Assembly (NCBI GenBank): GCA_018806985.1
Contig: JADANN010000431.1
Span: forward strand, 248,001-312,000
Source: Angiostrongylus vasorum
Taxonomy: Eukaryota > Nematoda > Chromadorea > Rhabditida > Metastrongylidae
Direction of reading: 5' to 3'
DNA length: 64,000 bases
The notes under the pieces are model-generated. The model was not told the DNA's origin and ran no database searches. It worked only from the letters and a program-made list of their open reading frames with translations. Both the position numbers and the translations under genes were made by a program. Positions 11,921 through 24,279 of the stretch are shown here, one piece after another (within the stretch, counting starts at the first letter, position 1; every line of letters begins with the position of its first letter).

Positions 11921-14900
11921 ATGGAGAATATCAGCAATTCCGAATGGCTGGTGGTGATCGCCATGTTGATGCAACTTCTTATGGCGCCATGGACGAAAGT
12001 CGAGGAGAGCTTCAACGTGCAGGCAACCCACGATCTCATCTACCACACTTACAACATATCTGCGGTAAGAATTGGAAGTAAATAGCACTGCATAGTTTCT
12101 TCCCAATTTATGAACAAAATATGGTCACAGAGGAAAGATGGAAGGGTATGTAGAAGAAACTCCAACCGAGGAAAATACGACCCAGTTGCGAAGTTTCAGG
12201 GAATTATTACAGGCTGGAGGTAGAGTCGTTGTAGGGTGCGCATAGAGACTGTGTTAACTTTACTAGTAATTTCCTATTCTTACGATCCATGAGTACGCCG
12301 GCGAGAGTCGTATGCGGGCCATCTTCTTCCCTGTTGTTTGTTTCATCTGTTTCGTCCCCTGTGTTCGTAATGTCTTGTGTTTGGACAATAGCTCCCATAC
12401 CATAGATGTTGAGCCAGATATAGTACGAGAAAAACTGTTTTTCGAATAATTTGTCCGCTATGGTGATGATAATGGTAGGATTTCTATCGATCGCTACACA
12501 ATCACAAATAGGCGACTAACTGCCTTTTTGTGTTGCCAGAGTACCGCAAAGCCTATTGCCAATGTGGAAGGTACTTGACTATTTTTTCTGAGTAACGAGA
12601 GAGAGAGAGAGAGAGGGGGGGGACATGACGAGCTGTGTTTATTGAGTGCACTGCACTATACAATCGAGGAAATGTCACCGTTACATAGTGCGAACACTGA
12701 AAATTGGAAATTGTTCCAATCATATTAAACTAACTCCTTGAGAACATGATGGAAGTTTTTGCTCTGAGTAGTAGAGACCATGTGCAACTCTACTTTTACT
12801 GCTTATGTTGCTGGAGAAGGTTCTGTTCACCGGGAAGTTAATTACATTGAAAGGGATACGAAAAGAAAGGTAATTGAGTTCAAAATAGTGTTTTTATTGA
12901 AGAGATTAATAGTCTAACCTTTGACATGTTTCGACTGGTTCTAAATTTTTATTCTCTGCTTGCAGTATGATCATCATGAATTCCCTGGTGTTGTTCCGAG
13001 AACTTTTGCCGGTCCAGTATACCTCGCTGTGTTTGGTCTTCCTGTACGCTTTATCTTTTTCTTGATGGGCTATCCAAAGTACTGGATGTTATTTGTAGGT
13101 AAGAAAATAATTTTTTATTCGTGAATAATAATAGTGGGAGCGCATATGGCGCAGTGGTCCGAAATACCCTACACTACACGTCTGATCGATCCCCGTGCCC
13201 TCAGGTCCACCATGCCTTCAACCCTTCCGGGGTTGGCAGATTGGCACCAGATTTGTCTGGGAGGTTAACAGTAATGGCTCAATACATCGGTAGGCCACCG
13301 CGAGTCATTTTTAATGCCAGATATGCATCCAGTACCCTAACGATGCTTAACGAAGTCGTATGTATGACGCATCTCTTAGGGATCGATCAGCACTGGAAGC
13401 TATATCCTCTATTTTGTAATATGGTGGTACAAGCATCTCTGATTTGCATGTAGCAGTTCTTAGATATTTGACTCTCCCATATGTCTTCTGACGGGATTGG
13501 AATTCGTGTTTTGCTTCGCAATCTGGCACCAATTTTCATAGATTTGATTCTAGTTCGTTTTGTCCTTGGAATGACGACCGTGATTTCTTTTCTGAATTTC
13601 GCCAGGGCTGTAAGCAAGAAGTTGGGACCTGAAACTGCTATGTTTTTGAGGTAATTGAGTTCAAAATCGTAAATTTCCACTAAGCTTCTGCTACATGTTT
13701 GTGGGAAAAGTTGAAATCATTGGTTCGGAAATGCACACAGTACAAGTTTTTTGATTCTTGGGATACCACAGTTATGGATTCTGGCTTATCGGTATTTCAG
13801 GATTATTGTCGCCTCGCAATTTCACATGCTTTTCTATGCGTCACGTACACTTCCAAACACATTCGCTCTCATTTTGGTTCTCACCGTGTTCCAGAGGTGT
13901 TTGGAAAATCGCTATGAGAGTGCTGTCCGATGGGCTACTGCAGTTGTAGTGTTATTTAGATGTGAGTTGGTGCTTCTGTTTGCTCCTATCTTTGGAAGAG
14001 TAATTCTAACCGGGCGGCTGCCACTATTTGGTTGGGACGGGGCGCTAGTCATTGGTATTAAGACGGCTATTAAAGTAGTTTTTGTTACTGCTTCCGTCGA
14101 CTCACTGCTCTGGGGTAGACTTGTATATCCTGAATTAGAAGTAGTAAAATTCAATATTCTTCATAACAGAAGTCATGAATATGGGATTTCACCGTTCTTG
14201 TGGTACTTCTACTCGTGCCTTCCTCGTGGATTAATGATGAGTCTTCCTTTGGTCGTACTCGGGCCGTGTATGGATCGGCGGCTAACAAACATTGTTCTTC
14301 CTGCATTCATATTTGTCTTCCTTTACAGTTTTTTGCCTCACAAAGAGCTCAGGTGGGCCATATTTTTATTATTTGGATGGCATGACACAGTAGTACTTTT
14401 TAGTCGCTTTTAATGCTACCTTTCGATTTGTGGGAGGGATCAACCATTCGGTATTGTTTCAATCCAGCATTTGTTCTTAGCGTGATATGGCTCTTGATAT
14501 AAAGTACTAACGGTGTTTTCGATTTAGAATATGGTCGGTATAGCCTTACTTGTTTTTAGAATTCCAAAGTAAATTTTTAATATAAAAGAGAACTAGAACT
14601 AAACTTATTTAATTCATGGTTAAGTGTTTATTCGTGCTTATTTACTTGAATACTTGCATGGCACGTCTTCACAAGTTGTGCGAGCCCCAGCGAAATTTCT
14701 GTTTTCCCGGAGTTTTGCTGGTTTAGCCATTGTGGTTCCCTGAAGCTTCTAGGTCAGCCACGCCAAAGTTTGCCCCAGGTCGTCGTCACCTAGTCGCCGC
14801 TCTTGTGGATCAGAGGTAGATTTGCCACCATGCGACTAGTTTGGTAGAAGGACGGTGGCAGATCCTGGTATTGGTTTACTCCTACCTGGGCTTCCTGATG

Positions 14901-17210
14901 GAAACGACGGACTCCTTCTCAGCATGGGAGACCCTGCTGGGAGATGAATCCCCTCGCTATACATCTCAGTCCGAGACCCAGGAACACCTCTCAGACCCCA
15001 TGTGACCATTGGGAGGTTTAGTTTAGTTTGTTCATAGCTCTAACTAGTAATTAATTAATGTTTTTAGGTTCATTATCTATTCGTTTCCGCTGTTCAATCT
15101 CTCCGCTGCTGTGTTCTGTTCAAGAATGTGAGTTTAGTGTATTTTTAAATATTTTGCTCACCCATGTACTACGTCCAACTGGAGTGGCCGAATTCATTAA
15201 TGTAGTGAATTTCACGTCAATTTGACATGAATTATAGAGAAACTACCGTTAAATATATGTCTTTCCTAGGTACATCAATCGCCATAAGTCTATAATTCGT
15301 CATGTACTCTATCTTGGTTGCTGCCTACATATCTTTGCCAATCTTATTTCTACTGCTGTATTTCTCTACGCGGGAGCTAGAAATTACCCGGGTGGTGATG
15401 CCATTGTACACCTCCAGTGGACTCAACGGTTCGATGCTGGCAAACCAATATCTGTGTATATTGATAATGCGTGCGCTCAAACAGGAGTTAGTCGTTTCAC
15501 GCAGCTTTATGATAACTGGGAGTAAGTTAGCGGACACTACTCTTCCTCATGATTAGTTGCTCGATTTTTTTAAGAGAAACATATTTTGGTAATTTATCGC
15601 AGTAATTGACTTGGAACTTCCCAACGGCTTACCTCCTCATCGTGGCTAGGGGGTGTTCCTGGGTGTCGGGCTGCGATTTACTGAGGGATTCATCTCCTTC
15701 AGCAGGGTCTCCCGAGCTGAGAAGTAGTCTGGCGTTTCCATCGATAAGCCTATCTAGGAGTAAACTAATACCAGGATCCAATACCGCCCTGGTATCGAAC
15801 TAGTCGCATGGTGGCAAATCTCCCTCTGGTCAACAAGGACGATGCCTGCCTGTGATTGTGTTTGGGCAGACTTTGGCCAGGCTGACCTCGGGACTCCAGG
15901 GTGAACCACAGGAGCTAAACCAGCAAAACTCCGAGGAAATGGAAACTGTGCTGGAGCCCACATAACCAGTGGAGACGTGTCATCCAAGTATCCAAGTAAG
16001 TAATTGACTTGGAAGTCGATGAACGATTGGGCGTTTCCTTATTAGTGTAATGTGATATGTAGAACCACACGAATTTAACTCGCTTCTCTTTTTCGACTGT
16101 AGTTCCATGAAAATAAGACCTTTTTATTTGTGGTGGACGGTTTCTCTAGGTTTATAATGAATGAACTAATAAATGAGCGCTTCTTCTATGCGTATGTCCT
16201 TTTCACAGGTATAACAAGACAGAGAGCTTAGCACCATCTGACATGGAACGGTTCGATTTTCTTCTGATTGGCACGTATTCGGGGAATCTTAAGCAGATCG
16301 TGGTCGCTAATTATTCAAATCACCATCGGGTGATGTTTGCCGTATCGGGTTTTCATCGCTTTACTGCCAAGTACGTCTGCTTTTCATCCCAATTTTTCTT
16401 CGAAATAATGGAACTGTTTCCTTTGGGGGATGTAATGTCAACAGAAGGCAATTTTACACTAGTAGTTAGTGTGCTACTATTTCTTTATTTTACCTCATTA
16501 GACTTGTTAATTTCTCCAAACGCTTAACCCCCTCATCGTAGCTGGGTGGGAAATTCATCCCCCAGCTGGGTCTCCCAAGCTGAGAAGGCGTCCGGCGTTT
16601 CCATCAGGAAGCCTAGCTAAGAGTAAACCAATCTCAGGATCCACTACCGTCCTGGTACCAAAGTCGCATGGTGGCAAATGTGCCTCTGATTCACAAGGGC
16701 GGCTGCCTGTAGTGGTGACGACCTGGGGCAGACTTTGGCTAGGCTAACTTGTGAACTCCAGGGAACCACAATAGCTAAACCAGCAAAACTCCGAAAAAAT
16801 GGAAGCTATACTAGAGACCGGCGAAGATAGGTCGTCCAAGTATAGAAGGAGCCAAATAAGACTTGCTAATTTTGAATCGACTTTATTGCGAATAGTCTTT
16901 TGGCTGACTTCTACAAACTAATTAGTGTTAAAAACGCTGTGAAAGGGCCTACCTTTTTCGGAGTTCTGGACGTTTGGTAATGTTTACAATATGCATTCTT
17001 GCTTGATCAATTTAAATTTTAAGATTAAATGGGTTCGTTTCTAACGGCTTTTTTTTTCACTGGCGCCAAAAGCCGACTGTAAACTTCTCTTTGAAGATGT
17101 TTTTGATGTATTTTTCACTCTCTAACATGTGTAGGAAGACGTCATCATTTCCGTTCTACTTTCCCGAGATGGTGTTGAAGGAAAAGGTCGCTGTTTTAAG
17201 GAAGAAGTAA
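11921..17210 (+). CDS. ALG12: ALG12, dolichyl-P-mannose:Man7GlcNAc2-PP-dolichol alpha-1,6-mannosyltransferase
   Basis: ER multi-pass enzyme of the GT22 family that adds the eighth mannose to the lipid-linked N-glycan precursor. Exons: 11921-12064, 12966-13098, 13554-13650, 13801-14352, 15068-15127, 15270-15521, 16209-16370, 17135-17210. They total 1476 nt, 491 codons plus TAA; human ALG12 is 488. The N-terminus reads [19 protein letters not shown], the family signature with the catalytic acidic pair, followed by [14 protein letters not shown]. Exon 4 carries [20 protein letters not shown] and ends LPHKELR, both ALG12 hallmarks. Exon 4 is largely hydrophobic, consistent with multiple membrane spans. 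The start is the only ATG in a sensible place before the signature. Introns hold SINE B (13136-13414) and three family A elements (14637-15020, 15617-15998, 16514-16858). I see no break in the frame. Confidence 0.97.
12596..12619. repeat. (GA)n/G-run microsatellite
   Basis: A GA dinucleotide run followed by eight Gs in the first ALG12 intron. The remainder of this 0.9-kb intron shows nothing recognisable. Confidence 0.9.
13136..13414 (+). mobile_element. Family B tRNA-derived SINE
   Basis: A box TGGCGCAGTGG and B box GATCGATCCCC, the central block, and a tail near CTATATCCTCTATTTT. In the second ALG12 intron. An open frame of 110 codons across it (13121-13453) is a by-product of the SINE. 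Target-site duplication weak. Confidence 0.85.
14637..15020 (-). mobile_element. Family A element
   Basis: Antisense near-full-length copy in the 14353-15067 intron, starting at its TACTTGAATACTTGCATGGC tail. No clear flanking duplication. Confidence 0.8.
15617..15998 (+). mobile_element. Family A element with perfect 16-bp TSD
   Basis: AGTAATTGACTTGGAA is present at 15601-15616 and again at 15999-16014, exactly bracketing a full family A copy whose 3' end is CCAAGTATCCAAGTA. The perfect duplication marks this as a relatively young insertion into an ALG12 intron. Confidence 0.93.
16514..16858 (+). mobile_element. Family A element with 14-bp TSD
   Basis: Flanked by AGACTTGTTAATTT (16500-16513) and AGACTTGCTAATTT (16859-16872), 13 of 14 identical. 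In the last ALG12 intron, 500 bp from the preceding family A insertion. Confidence 0.9.
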
Positions 17211-17402
17211 CTCATATTGTCTTCCGCTTGTTACTTTTTCATGTTGTTATCGGTTAAAGAGTGAAGTACAAACTAATGTTTGTTGCGTTGTAGAACCTCT
17301 ATAGAGTAAAGAAAGCGTGTCCATCGATACACAGAAATGTTGTACACATATTTAGGGCGATGTGCAGTCTCCGACGATATCATGGAGCATGTTCTGTGCA
17401 AG

Positions 17403-17652
17403 GGCGCGTGTAACGCAGTGGTCGTAGGTGCCCTGCAGTACACATGGGATCATTCCCTGCGCCCAAGACTCATTAAGCCTGCCATCCCCTCGGGGTCTGC
17501 AATTGTCTCAGTTGGTACTAGACATGTTTGGGAGGATAGCAGCACTGACTTGGTACATTGGTAGGCCACCGCGAGTCATTATAAAGGCCAGATATGCGTT
17601 GGATCACTTCCAGTGATACTTAACATTGTTCGGCGCCGAGAGCTTTTTTTTA
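17403..17652 (+). mobile_element. Family B tRNA-derived SINE with 11-bp TSD
   Basis: A box TAACGCAGTGG, then the central block and AGTCATTATAAAGGCCAGATATGC. Flanked by TTCTGTGCAAG (17392-17402) and TTCTCTGCAAG (17653-17663). Lies 190 bp past the ALG12 stop. Confidence 0.88.
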
Positions 17653-17663
17653 TTCTCTGCAAG

Positions 17664-18700
17664 ATGTACCAAGTCTTTCGATTCTCAAGTACCTTAGTTG
17701 TAGAGAAATTTCCGACGGCTATCGGAAGATTTCGAATTCAATTTGTTCACAGAAGAATCGAATGCGAAAAAATGCTGTAATGCGTAGAATGTAGATGTCG
17801 GCTGATGCAAATTTTTTAAAATTTGAACAAACATCATTACGAATGTGTTTGCAGTTTTTATGAATTCTAGCAGAACAGCTTTTTTAACACGTCAATGACA
17901 ACATGGGGAAATGATGAGTAGCCATGCATCGAGTTCAATGCATAAGGAATCAGTTGGTGGTTAGAAGTCGTTCTCGGGTGCAGACACCGAAGATTAGGCT
18001 TCGCGAATGTGTTAGGTTGATGCGAGCTTTAAACTTTCTTTGTTCTGTTGTGTTACTGAAAATTTCACTACCAGTTAGATTTATTCCTCAATTTTCATCA
18101 TATCCTGTGCACACAGATTAGTGGTGCAAGCTGTATTCGTAGCTTGAGAAATTAAGTTTGGAAAAGTTGCGGACCCAGAAAATCTTTCAGGGTAAGCCAT
18201 TATTTGAGATCTTTGGATCCGCACTTCTCAAAAAAAAGTGCTTGAATCTGGACATTTCTTAGAACACTGCGCATTTTGTTGTTGTTTCATTTGTTAGTGC
18301 TAAGGTATTGGAAGGGTTTTTAGTTCTGTATCAAAACGCAGTGTTTTTATCATTTATCAAGGGCAAGTTGCGATTCAAAGTTTCGGATGGAAGCGTCAGA
18401 TCCCTATGTAGGGCTATCAGCATAGTTCTCGACTACAATGCCAAGATGACATTGGGATAGCTAGAATATCTCAGCTCCTTTCATTTCTGATATATTTTCT
18501 CGTCAGTCACAAGGTAAACCGTTCTCACAAAATCTAGATGGATGAACATCATTCCTCAGTAACAGGCTTGTTCGACTTCCACCTGATACCTATCAAAATG
18601 TAGGATACCTAAATAATGGAAGACTATTTCTAGTTAAAAAAAACTAGTATTTCAAAAACCGATTTCCTTTAAGTTCGGTATGACTAATCAGCATGTATTC
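17664..18700. other. Intergenic, nothing recognised
   Basis: AT-rich sequence with short random open frames only; no motif, RNA gene or repeat recognised. Confidence 0.5.
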
Positions 18701-18719
18701 ATTCAATGATAACCTAATA

Positions 18720-18905
18720 CGAGGTTGATTCAAAACGTCATTCGGCTATCGTTCCAACGTGTTCGTGCGTTGACGTTCCACAATCGTTTGTAATGCGGTG
18801 TCTTCTTCTTCTAATCGAGTCGAATCTTCTGAGGATGACGAAGAAGTCGAAACATTGGCCGAATAAGGTTTCTTTTTATCAACCTCGTGTTGGCTGATCA
18901 ACGAA
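18720..18905 (+). repeat. Inverted-repeat element end with hammerhead-like motif
   Basis: ACGAGGTTGATTC...TCATTCGGCTATCGTTCCAACG at the left is an imperfect inverted copy of GAAACATTGGCCGAATAAGG...TCAACCTCGTGT at the right. The right part contains CTGAGGA-T-GAC-GAAGAA-GTC-GAAAC at 18829-18853 and can also be read as an acidic peptide tail ending VETLAE-stop. It matches 62391-62665. Probably the terminal part of a Penelope-like or related retroelement. Confidence 0.55.
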
Positions 18906-20180
18906 AGAATACACCAGGTAGTAGTGTTGTAGAGCAGAGGAAACTGTTTGCTGTCGATTGTTTACCATAATATCGCCTTATTTGTCCTCAGATAGGGTGG
19001 CAGAAAACAAGAAGGGTAGCCGCACAAGAATCAGGGGTGCAGTGCACTGGAGGGAGATACACGATCTTGAACAAGTATCACGAAAATATCTGCGCCGAAA
19101 CGAAATTCGACGTCATCAAAAGTTGTTGCTATGTCTCCTTTTCATCGATTAGGGGAGTGGCATTGATTCTACATTGATTTTATTGAAGAGGAAAAGGTGG
19201 TGGAAACCTTGGTTGATCTCTACTCAATTATGTAAGAAGTGGAAGCTATACAGCTACTTTGGGACCATAATTTTACCACTCTACGGCCACGTAGAAGGTA
19301 CGGTTCATAGATGTTTCTACTTCCTTCTCTACCACGGTGGCGGTTCTTGTTTTAGAATTCTTGTTAGTCATGCCTAGAATATAGCGAAAACCTCTCGAAT
19401 ACATTTGAAGGCATGTATAAATTATAGACCTCTTTCGAAAATAGCAAGGGATTAAGGTCGATCCTTGAACTCCAATTGTTGTTCCCATGAAGTTTTAATA
19501 CATTATGGTACATTCTTTAACATTTCCCCTAATAAATTAGTTTGAAAATGCATTTGGCTTTATTTCGTCATACTATACCACTAAGTTAATAAGGACACCA
19601 ATCTATGCAGAATTGGTGTTTGGTACTTTTTGTGGACTCTGCATCTCAAACAGATGTGGATTTGTGGAAGAGGAGGTATTTGCATTGATGGAAATAACGA
19701 AGCTGATTCTAAAGTCATGTTAGTTCAACCCATATGGCCGTTCAGAATTCGAGATGGCTGCTGATCTGAGGTCTATTCTATCACGATTGGACAGGCTGCA
19801 ATATCCCAATAGATCATCACTGACACTTGCTAAACCAATCGCTAGAAGTAGTAGCTGAAGTATATCCAACACTTTCGCAACAGCGCCTAATTTCTGGCGG
19901 TGGCGACGACGCCTAGTTTTAGTTGCACTATCTACGTCACATAGGAAGATCACACAATTTACGTAAACTATTAGGTGAGAAATCATTAAGAGCATGTCTT
20001 TTGATGAACGAGCTTCTGGTGCAACATCTGCATTGAATAAGCTGCTCACTTATTGCAAGAACTGTACGGAAAGGCTTCATCGCATCAAAATAAATCACCC
20101 AAAGAAAACGACTTCTATAGAATTCGTCCCGGCTACAATATCCCTTGAAAAATGACCACTATAGAGGTCAGGTTGTCGCG
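18906..20180. other. Intergenic, nothing recognised
   Basis: Includes a 109-codon minus-strand open frame (19720-20049) with a hydrophobic middle but no family resemblance and no supporting splice context; not called as a gene. Confidence 0.45.
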
Positions 20181-20184
20181 AATG

Positions 20185-20300
20185 TGTTAACAGTGGGGAA
20201 GGTTCTGGAGTGATGAGAAATTATTGTTTACTTGAGAGGAAGTTAACGACGGAAAAAAGAGATCGTCTTAGAATTAGACGTCTTTATGCTTAGTTAATCT
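20185..20300 (+). pseudogene. Possible Tc1/mariner transposase scrap
   Basis: One frame reads RFWSDEKLLFT, reminiscent of the FSDEK-F motif of Tc1/mariner transposases; stops follow within ten codons. The match is short and no flanking inverted repeat was found, so this stays weak. Confidence 0.25.
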
Positions 20301-21659
20301 GGAACACATCTCATTTCGAATATCTTTTACTTAACAGAAGTTAGATGTTGGCCGCAAAGTTAGAAGACTTTCTTCTCCATGCTTCTTATGCACATTATGT
20401 GCACATGACCACTATTCAGAACGTCCCGATCAATTCCAATCAGACGATCATCATAGAGTCTGTTTCGTCGATGAATCGTGGAAATGGCGATTCACAGCAC
20501 ACGAGAATATGAAGTAGGCCCTGAAAATAGCGCCTTATCATTCACTGCACGCTTCTGAACTTAACGATTCGATATCCGCCTCGCTTTCCGTTTTAGTGCG
20601 ACATTTCAGTATCTCCTACCTTGAACTATCTATTTTTCAAAGTACCAAAAACATCACGAACTTTTAAAATTGCATTTTCCGGCTGACTTTATCCAGCCAC
20701 AACAAGTTTACTTTTCCTTATGAATGACGAGTTTGAAAGGATGACTTCTAACCATCCAACTGTTTTCATTAGTAATTTGAGTAGTAAGAGAAGTCCACAC
20801 TCTCTAGGACTTCTTTGCAAGATAATCCGTTATTTTTTCTTTACTATAGGTATCTGCTAAACAACAGTATGCTTCTCGAAGCCGTCAACAACAATGGCGA
20901 AGATACCGTACACAACTACCATGTCCCGTTGATTCTCGTCCTTCGTCATCAATGAGATCAGCCTCCAGAGTCACGGATGTCGCCACCATCATTCCTTTGT
21001 TGATGACGGGAAGCTGCGGTGCTGGCCAGAAAAGCGTGCAGATGCAACTAGGTGCAAGTTGTCTCAGAAGCTTTCTTTCTCACCACTCCACCGTTAAGAA
21101 GCACTCGCACCACCACACGCCAGTCAACGCTAACTTCAGGATCCTTAGACGCTGCTGTTGCCAAGAGTGAATGAAAGCACAAGCTGCCCTGGTCGAAACG
21201 CAAGACGTCTTCTTGATTCCATTGACAGAACAACCATACGTTCTTGAACAGATGGAATTTATATGTTCGCAACGTCATTCTGTTCTACTAGAACTGATCG
21301 AGAAAGCCTCATTGAGCAGTGCTGGAGCAAAGGGTGGAGCGAAGTGATACTAAAGTCATCACATATGAGTTTTGCAACCCAACTGCCATGGTGAGGGGAG
21401 CGGCTAACACAAGGTCGAGTTGGTCATTTGCAAGATAAATTCGAAAACAATTTTTCTAATATTGACTGCCTTATATCTGAGGTAAAGGCATATAAGTTTT
21501 CCCTGAATGTGCTAGTTGATGAGGCATGGGGTCATTGCCTTTCACACGTTGTATATAAGCATGACTGGTTCTCATCAACATAACACTCACTAATTGCATG
21601 AGAACGAAGAATGATATTGTCATCGTAAAACAGGTGTTTGACAAGGCGATATCACTTCG

Positions 21660-22190
21660 ACAAAATTTCCCAACGTCACTTTCATTGAAACATTATACGA
21701 AAACGGAAATGGGATAAAATGGGAGTGAAATCGCTAGCAGAAAACATCTCAGTTTTGCCAATAATATCATTCTTACAAGTGATGCAATAGCTTGGTGGGA
21801 CAAGCTCTAGATGATTGTTTCTGGAAAGATTGGTATCCAGTTGAATCCCAAGAAAACGACGTTCGTGAGAAACGAACTCGTTTATGATAGACCCATCCAC
21901 GTCCAACTAAGCGAAAATTCCTGGGATTCAACTGCATTTATCTGCGACAGAAGATCAACATAAATTCGTAAGCACCAGAACAAAGCAAGACATGACAATC
22001 GGTTTATTGAACTTACAAGAGTACCGAGAATGTGATGAAGAATTCAAGAAATGCCATGTTCGGTGCTAAACTTCTAACTCTTCGACGATTCTTCTTACGT
22101 TAACCTACGTAACTTACGTACCTTACCAGCCGTCAGTATTACTGAGTGGAAGATACCTGCTGAAGGAGTTCCTCGCATTATCATGCAAAT
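21660..22190 (+). pseudogene. RTE-type LINE reverse transcriptase fragment, decayed
   Basis: Shifting frames give SFANNIILTSDA (a mutated YADD-box region), then KIGIQLNPKKTTFVRNELVYD and RPIHVQ, the order seen at the end of RTE-clade reverse transcriptases. Further on come degenerate pieces including VSITEWKIPAEGVPRI. Stops and shifts interrupt it. The same family is better preserved at 63120-64000, where LADD follows RVKIDGRQLHQL. Confidence 0.7.
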
Positions 22191-22869
22191 GAGACAAAAA
22201 ATTAGAAATTACTTTTTTAATCGATCAATGTCAACGACAACAGGTCATAAGAGCTATGATATATGTTACTAAGAGCATGTTTAGCGCAGTAATCGGACAT
22301 CCCGTGCGAAGTAGACATGTTCCTTGATTCGAATGCTCGCCTTGGAAGAGAAAGCCCCCTATCCTTTGAGACTGACAAATTCGAATAGACTCGTATGGAT
22401 GGACGAGGAAATTCCATGACAGGAAAGAAAACAGAGAAAAGGTCGACTTAATGACGATTTAATTAGCTGCTCAACCCCGCTGGGATTCAAAAGCGGTTTG
22501 GTAGCTTGCTTGTTCAAAATTCATTCCACCGGAGACAGAGGAGATTTCAGTAAATTGCCACCTGGATGAAAGCTTTTTATCTATACATGCTACAGACACA
22601 AATTCATTGATTTCTTCTAGCTGCATTTGCTATAAATAAAGAGTTATTAGTAATCTGTTTCTAGACCTGGTATGAATACTGTCTAGCCAAATGTCATAAA
22701 AGTGGAAGCAAAATGCAAAACAGGAAGTTCTTTAATGACCGGAATCTACAACTAAACAGTAGGTGTTTCTTGCTGTATAAAATGATCTTTAAAATATGTA
22801 AATAGAATATTAAAGATTACTTAGATAGGTAGAAATTTTCAACAAAAAACATTCTATTAACTTCTAATT

Positions 22870-23310
22870 TGCCGTCTATTACCATTTCTCACGGCAGGGT
22901 ATTATGCGAAATGCAACCACAACGATGCTGAGATATTCGCAAAACTCCGTACCGCCGGTGCCTGAGGTGGCGAACGAACGCGCTATTACCCTTTTCGAGG
23001 GCTAACGCATTCACCACCATACTATGCAGGCCCTTCGTTTCGCCTATATCTCAGCTAGTTTTCTATCTATTAGTGCTATCAGCAAACACCCGTCAACGGG
23101 ATTGATCTGGAGGGCAGAAATCGGCATTGAATCCAGTTAAGCTGAAGCTATAGTTGAAATCTCAATGTTAACTTTTTATTTACTGCCTATTACAATGGTG
23201 TGGTGATGAATGTATTACCCCTCGAAAAGCGTGTTAGTTCGTTCTCCACCGCAGATACCTGCGATCCGGAGTTCTGCAAATATCTCAGCACGATTATAGA
23301 AGATATCCTA
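22870..23310. mobile_element. Family C inverted dimer
   Basis: A minus-strand unit (TTTCTCACGGCAGGGTATTA ... TCAGCTAG) is followed by a roughly 150-bp linker with CCCGTCAACGGG and then a plus-strand unit (GGTGTGGTGATGAATG ... AAATATCTCAGCACGATTAT). The two tRNA-like parts face each other. Confidence 0.75.
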
Positions 23311-23474
23311 TTTGCCGAATACATATTGTGAACCATTAGAAAATCTCAGAAACTGAAACTTATTATTCTTGTCATTACACGACCCGACATCAGATGTATC
23401 ACACTGTGCGGAAACTAGCAATTTTTGCATGTAGTTCGTTTCTCGCATCCGTTATCCACGAAAATCTTCGAATT

Positions 23475-23765
23475 TCCTACGTAGAGGTTCGGCATCTGCT
23501 TGAGGATTTCAAATTCGCCACGAACGTCATTGAGTGCAAGTTGAATCGATTATTCCTGGAATCCTGGCGTTGCCGTGCTAGAGCGTTTCAACGTGGATTA
23601 GAGCGAGTGAGATTGTGCTAGACATGTCTGGTACCAATTTTCCGACCTGTAGCGATGATAGGCTTAGTGGCTCTGATGTGAGCTCGAACCAGCGTCTGGG
23701 TAGGTTGGGTCGTCCTCGTAATGAGCAGGATTATTATCACTGCACTATCCGCTCTGCCAAACAGA
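23475..23765 (-). mobile_element. Family D tRNA-headed SINE, antisense
   Basis: On its own strand it starts with the A box TGGCAGAGCGG and a GGTTCGAGCTC B box, carries the shared central block (AAATTGGTACCAGACATGTC) and runs into the TTGAAACGCTCTAGC...CCTCAAGCAG body typical of family D. Confidence 0.7.
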
Positions 23766-24007
23766 CTAAATACATCAACAAAATGACAATGTATTCCAAA
23801 GATGCTGCCAAAATTTCGAAGAAATCGTAAAGTTGTTCTCATACAGTACCCCCCAATAAAAAATTTGGCTGATTGCGATTACGATATGTTTCAATCATCT
23901 ATCGGTTTTCTTCTACTAACGGAAGCCTTTACCGGATCATTTCGGAGAACAATGTTTGTGAATTCAACATGAAAACTATCCCTTTTTTTCATTGAATAAT
24001 AAGAATT

Positions 24008-24275
24008 GGTGCTTGTAGCGCAGTGGCTAAAAGTGCCCTGCGCTGCACACTGTCGCGTTGCTTTGCACTTGCAACTCGGGCAAGCCTTGCTTCTCACATC
24101 CTCTGGGTCGATAAATTGGTACCAGACTGGCCTAGCAGATTAAAAATACTGATTTCATAAATGCACAGGTCCCTTGAAGCTATTGTACATGCCAGCTATG
24201 CATTCACTCACCTCTGCGATTCTTAATGGAGGCAATTACGTAGCACATCCCCGAGAGATTGATCAACACTGAACG
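24008..24275 (+). mobile_element. Family B tRNA-derived SINE, diverged
   Basis: A box TAGCGCAGTGG, then GATAAATTGGTACCAGACTGGCC and AGCTATGCATTCA; the body is diverged and the tail is lost. Confidence 0.75.
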
Positions 24276-24279
24276 TGCA

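Noticed and set aside
13121..13453. 110-codon plus-strand open frame
   Set aside because: Lies entirely over a SINE B copy; the same pseudo-peptide wording recurs at 6686, 31473, 50713 and 52621 wherever this SINE occurs.
13751..14413. 220-codon open frame taken as a stand-alone gene
   Set aside because: It is ALG12 exon 4 (13801-14352) plus intron at both ends.
19720..20049. 109-codon minus-strand frame with hydrophobic middle
   Set aside because: No family resemblance, no splice partners, no start context; a chance frame is more likely.
20185..20300. Active Tc1/mariner transposase
   Set aside because: Only one short motif-like string, followed by stops; kept only as a weak scrap.
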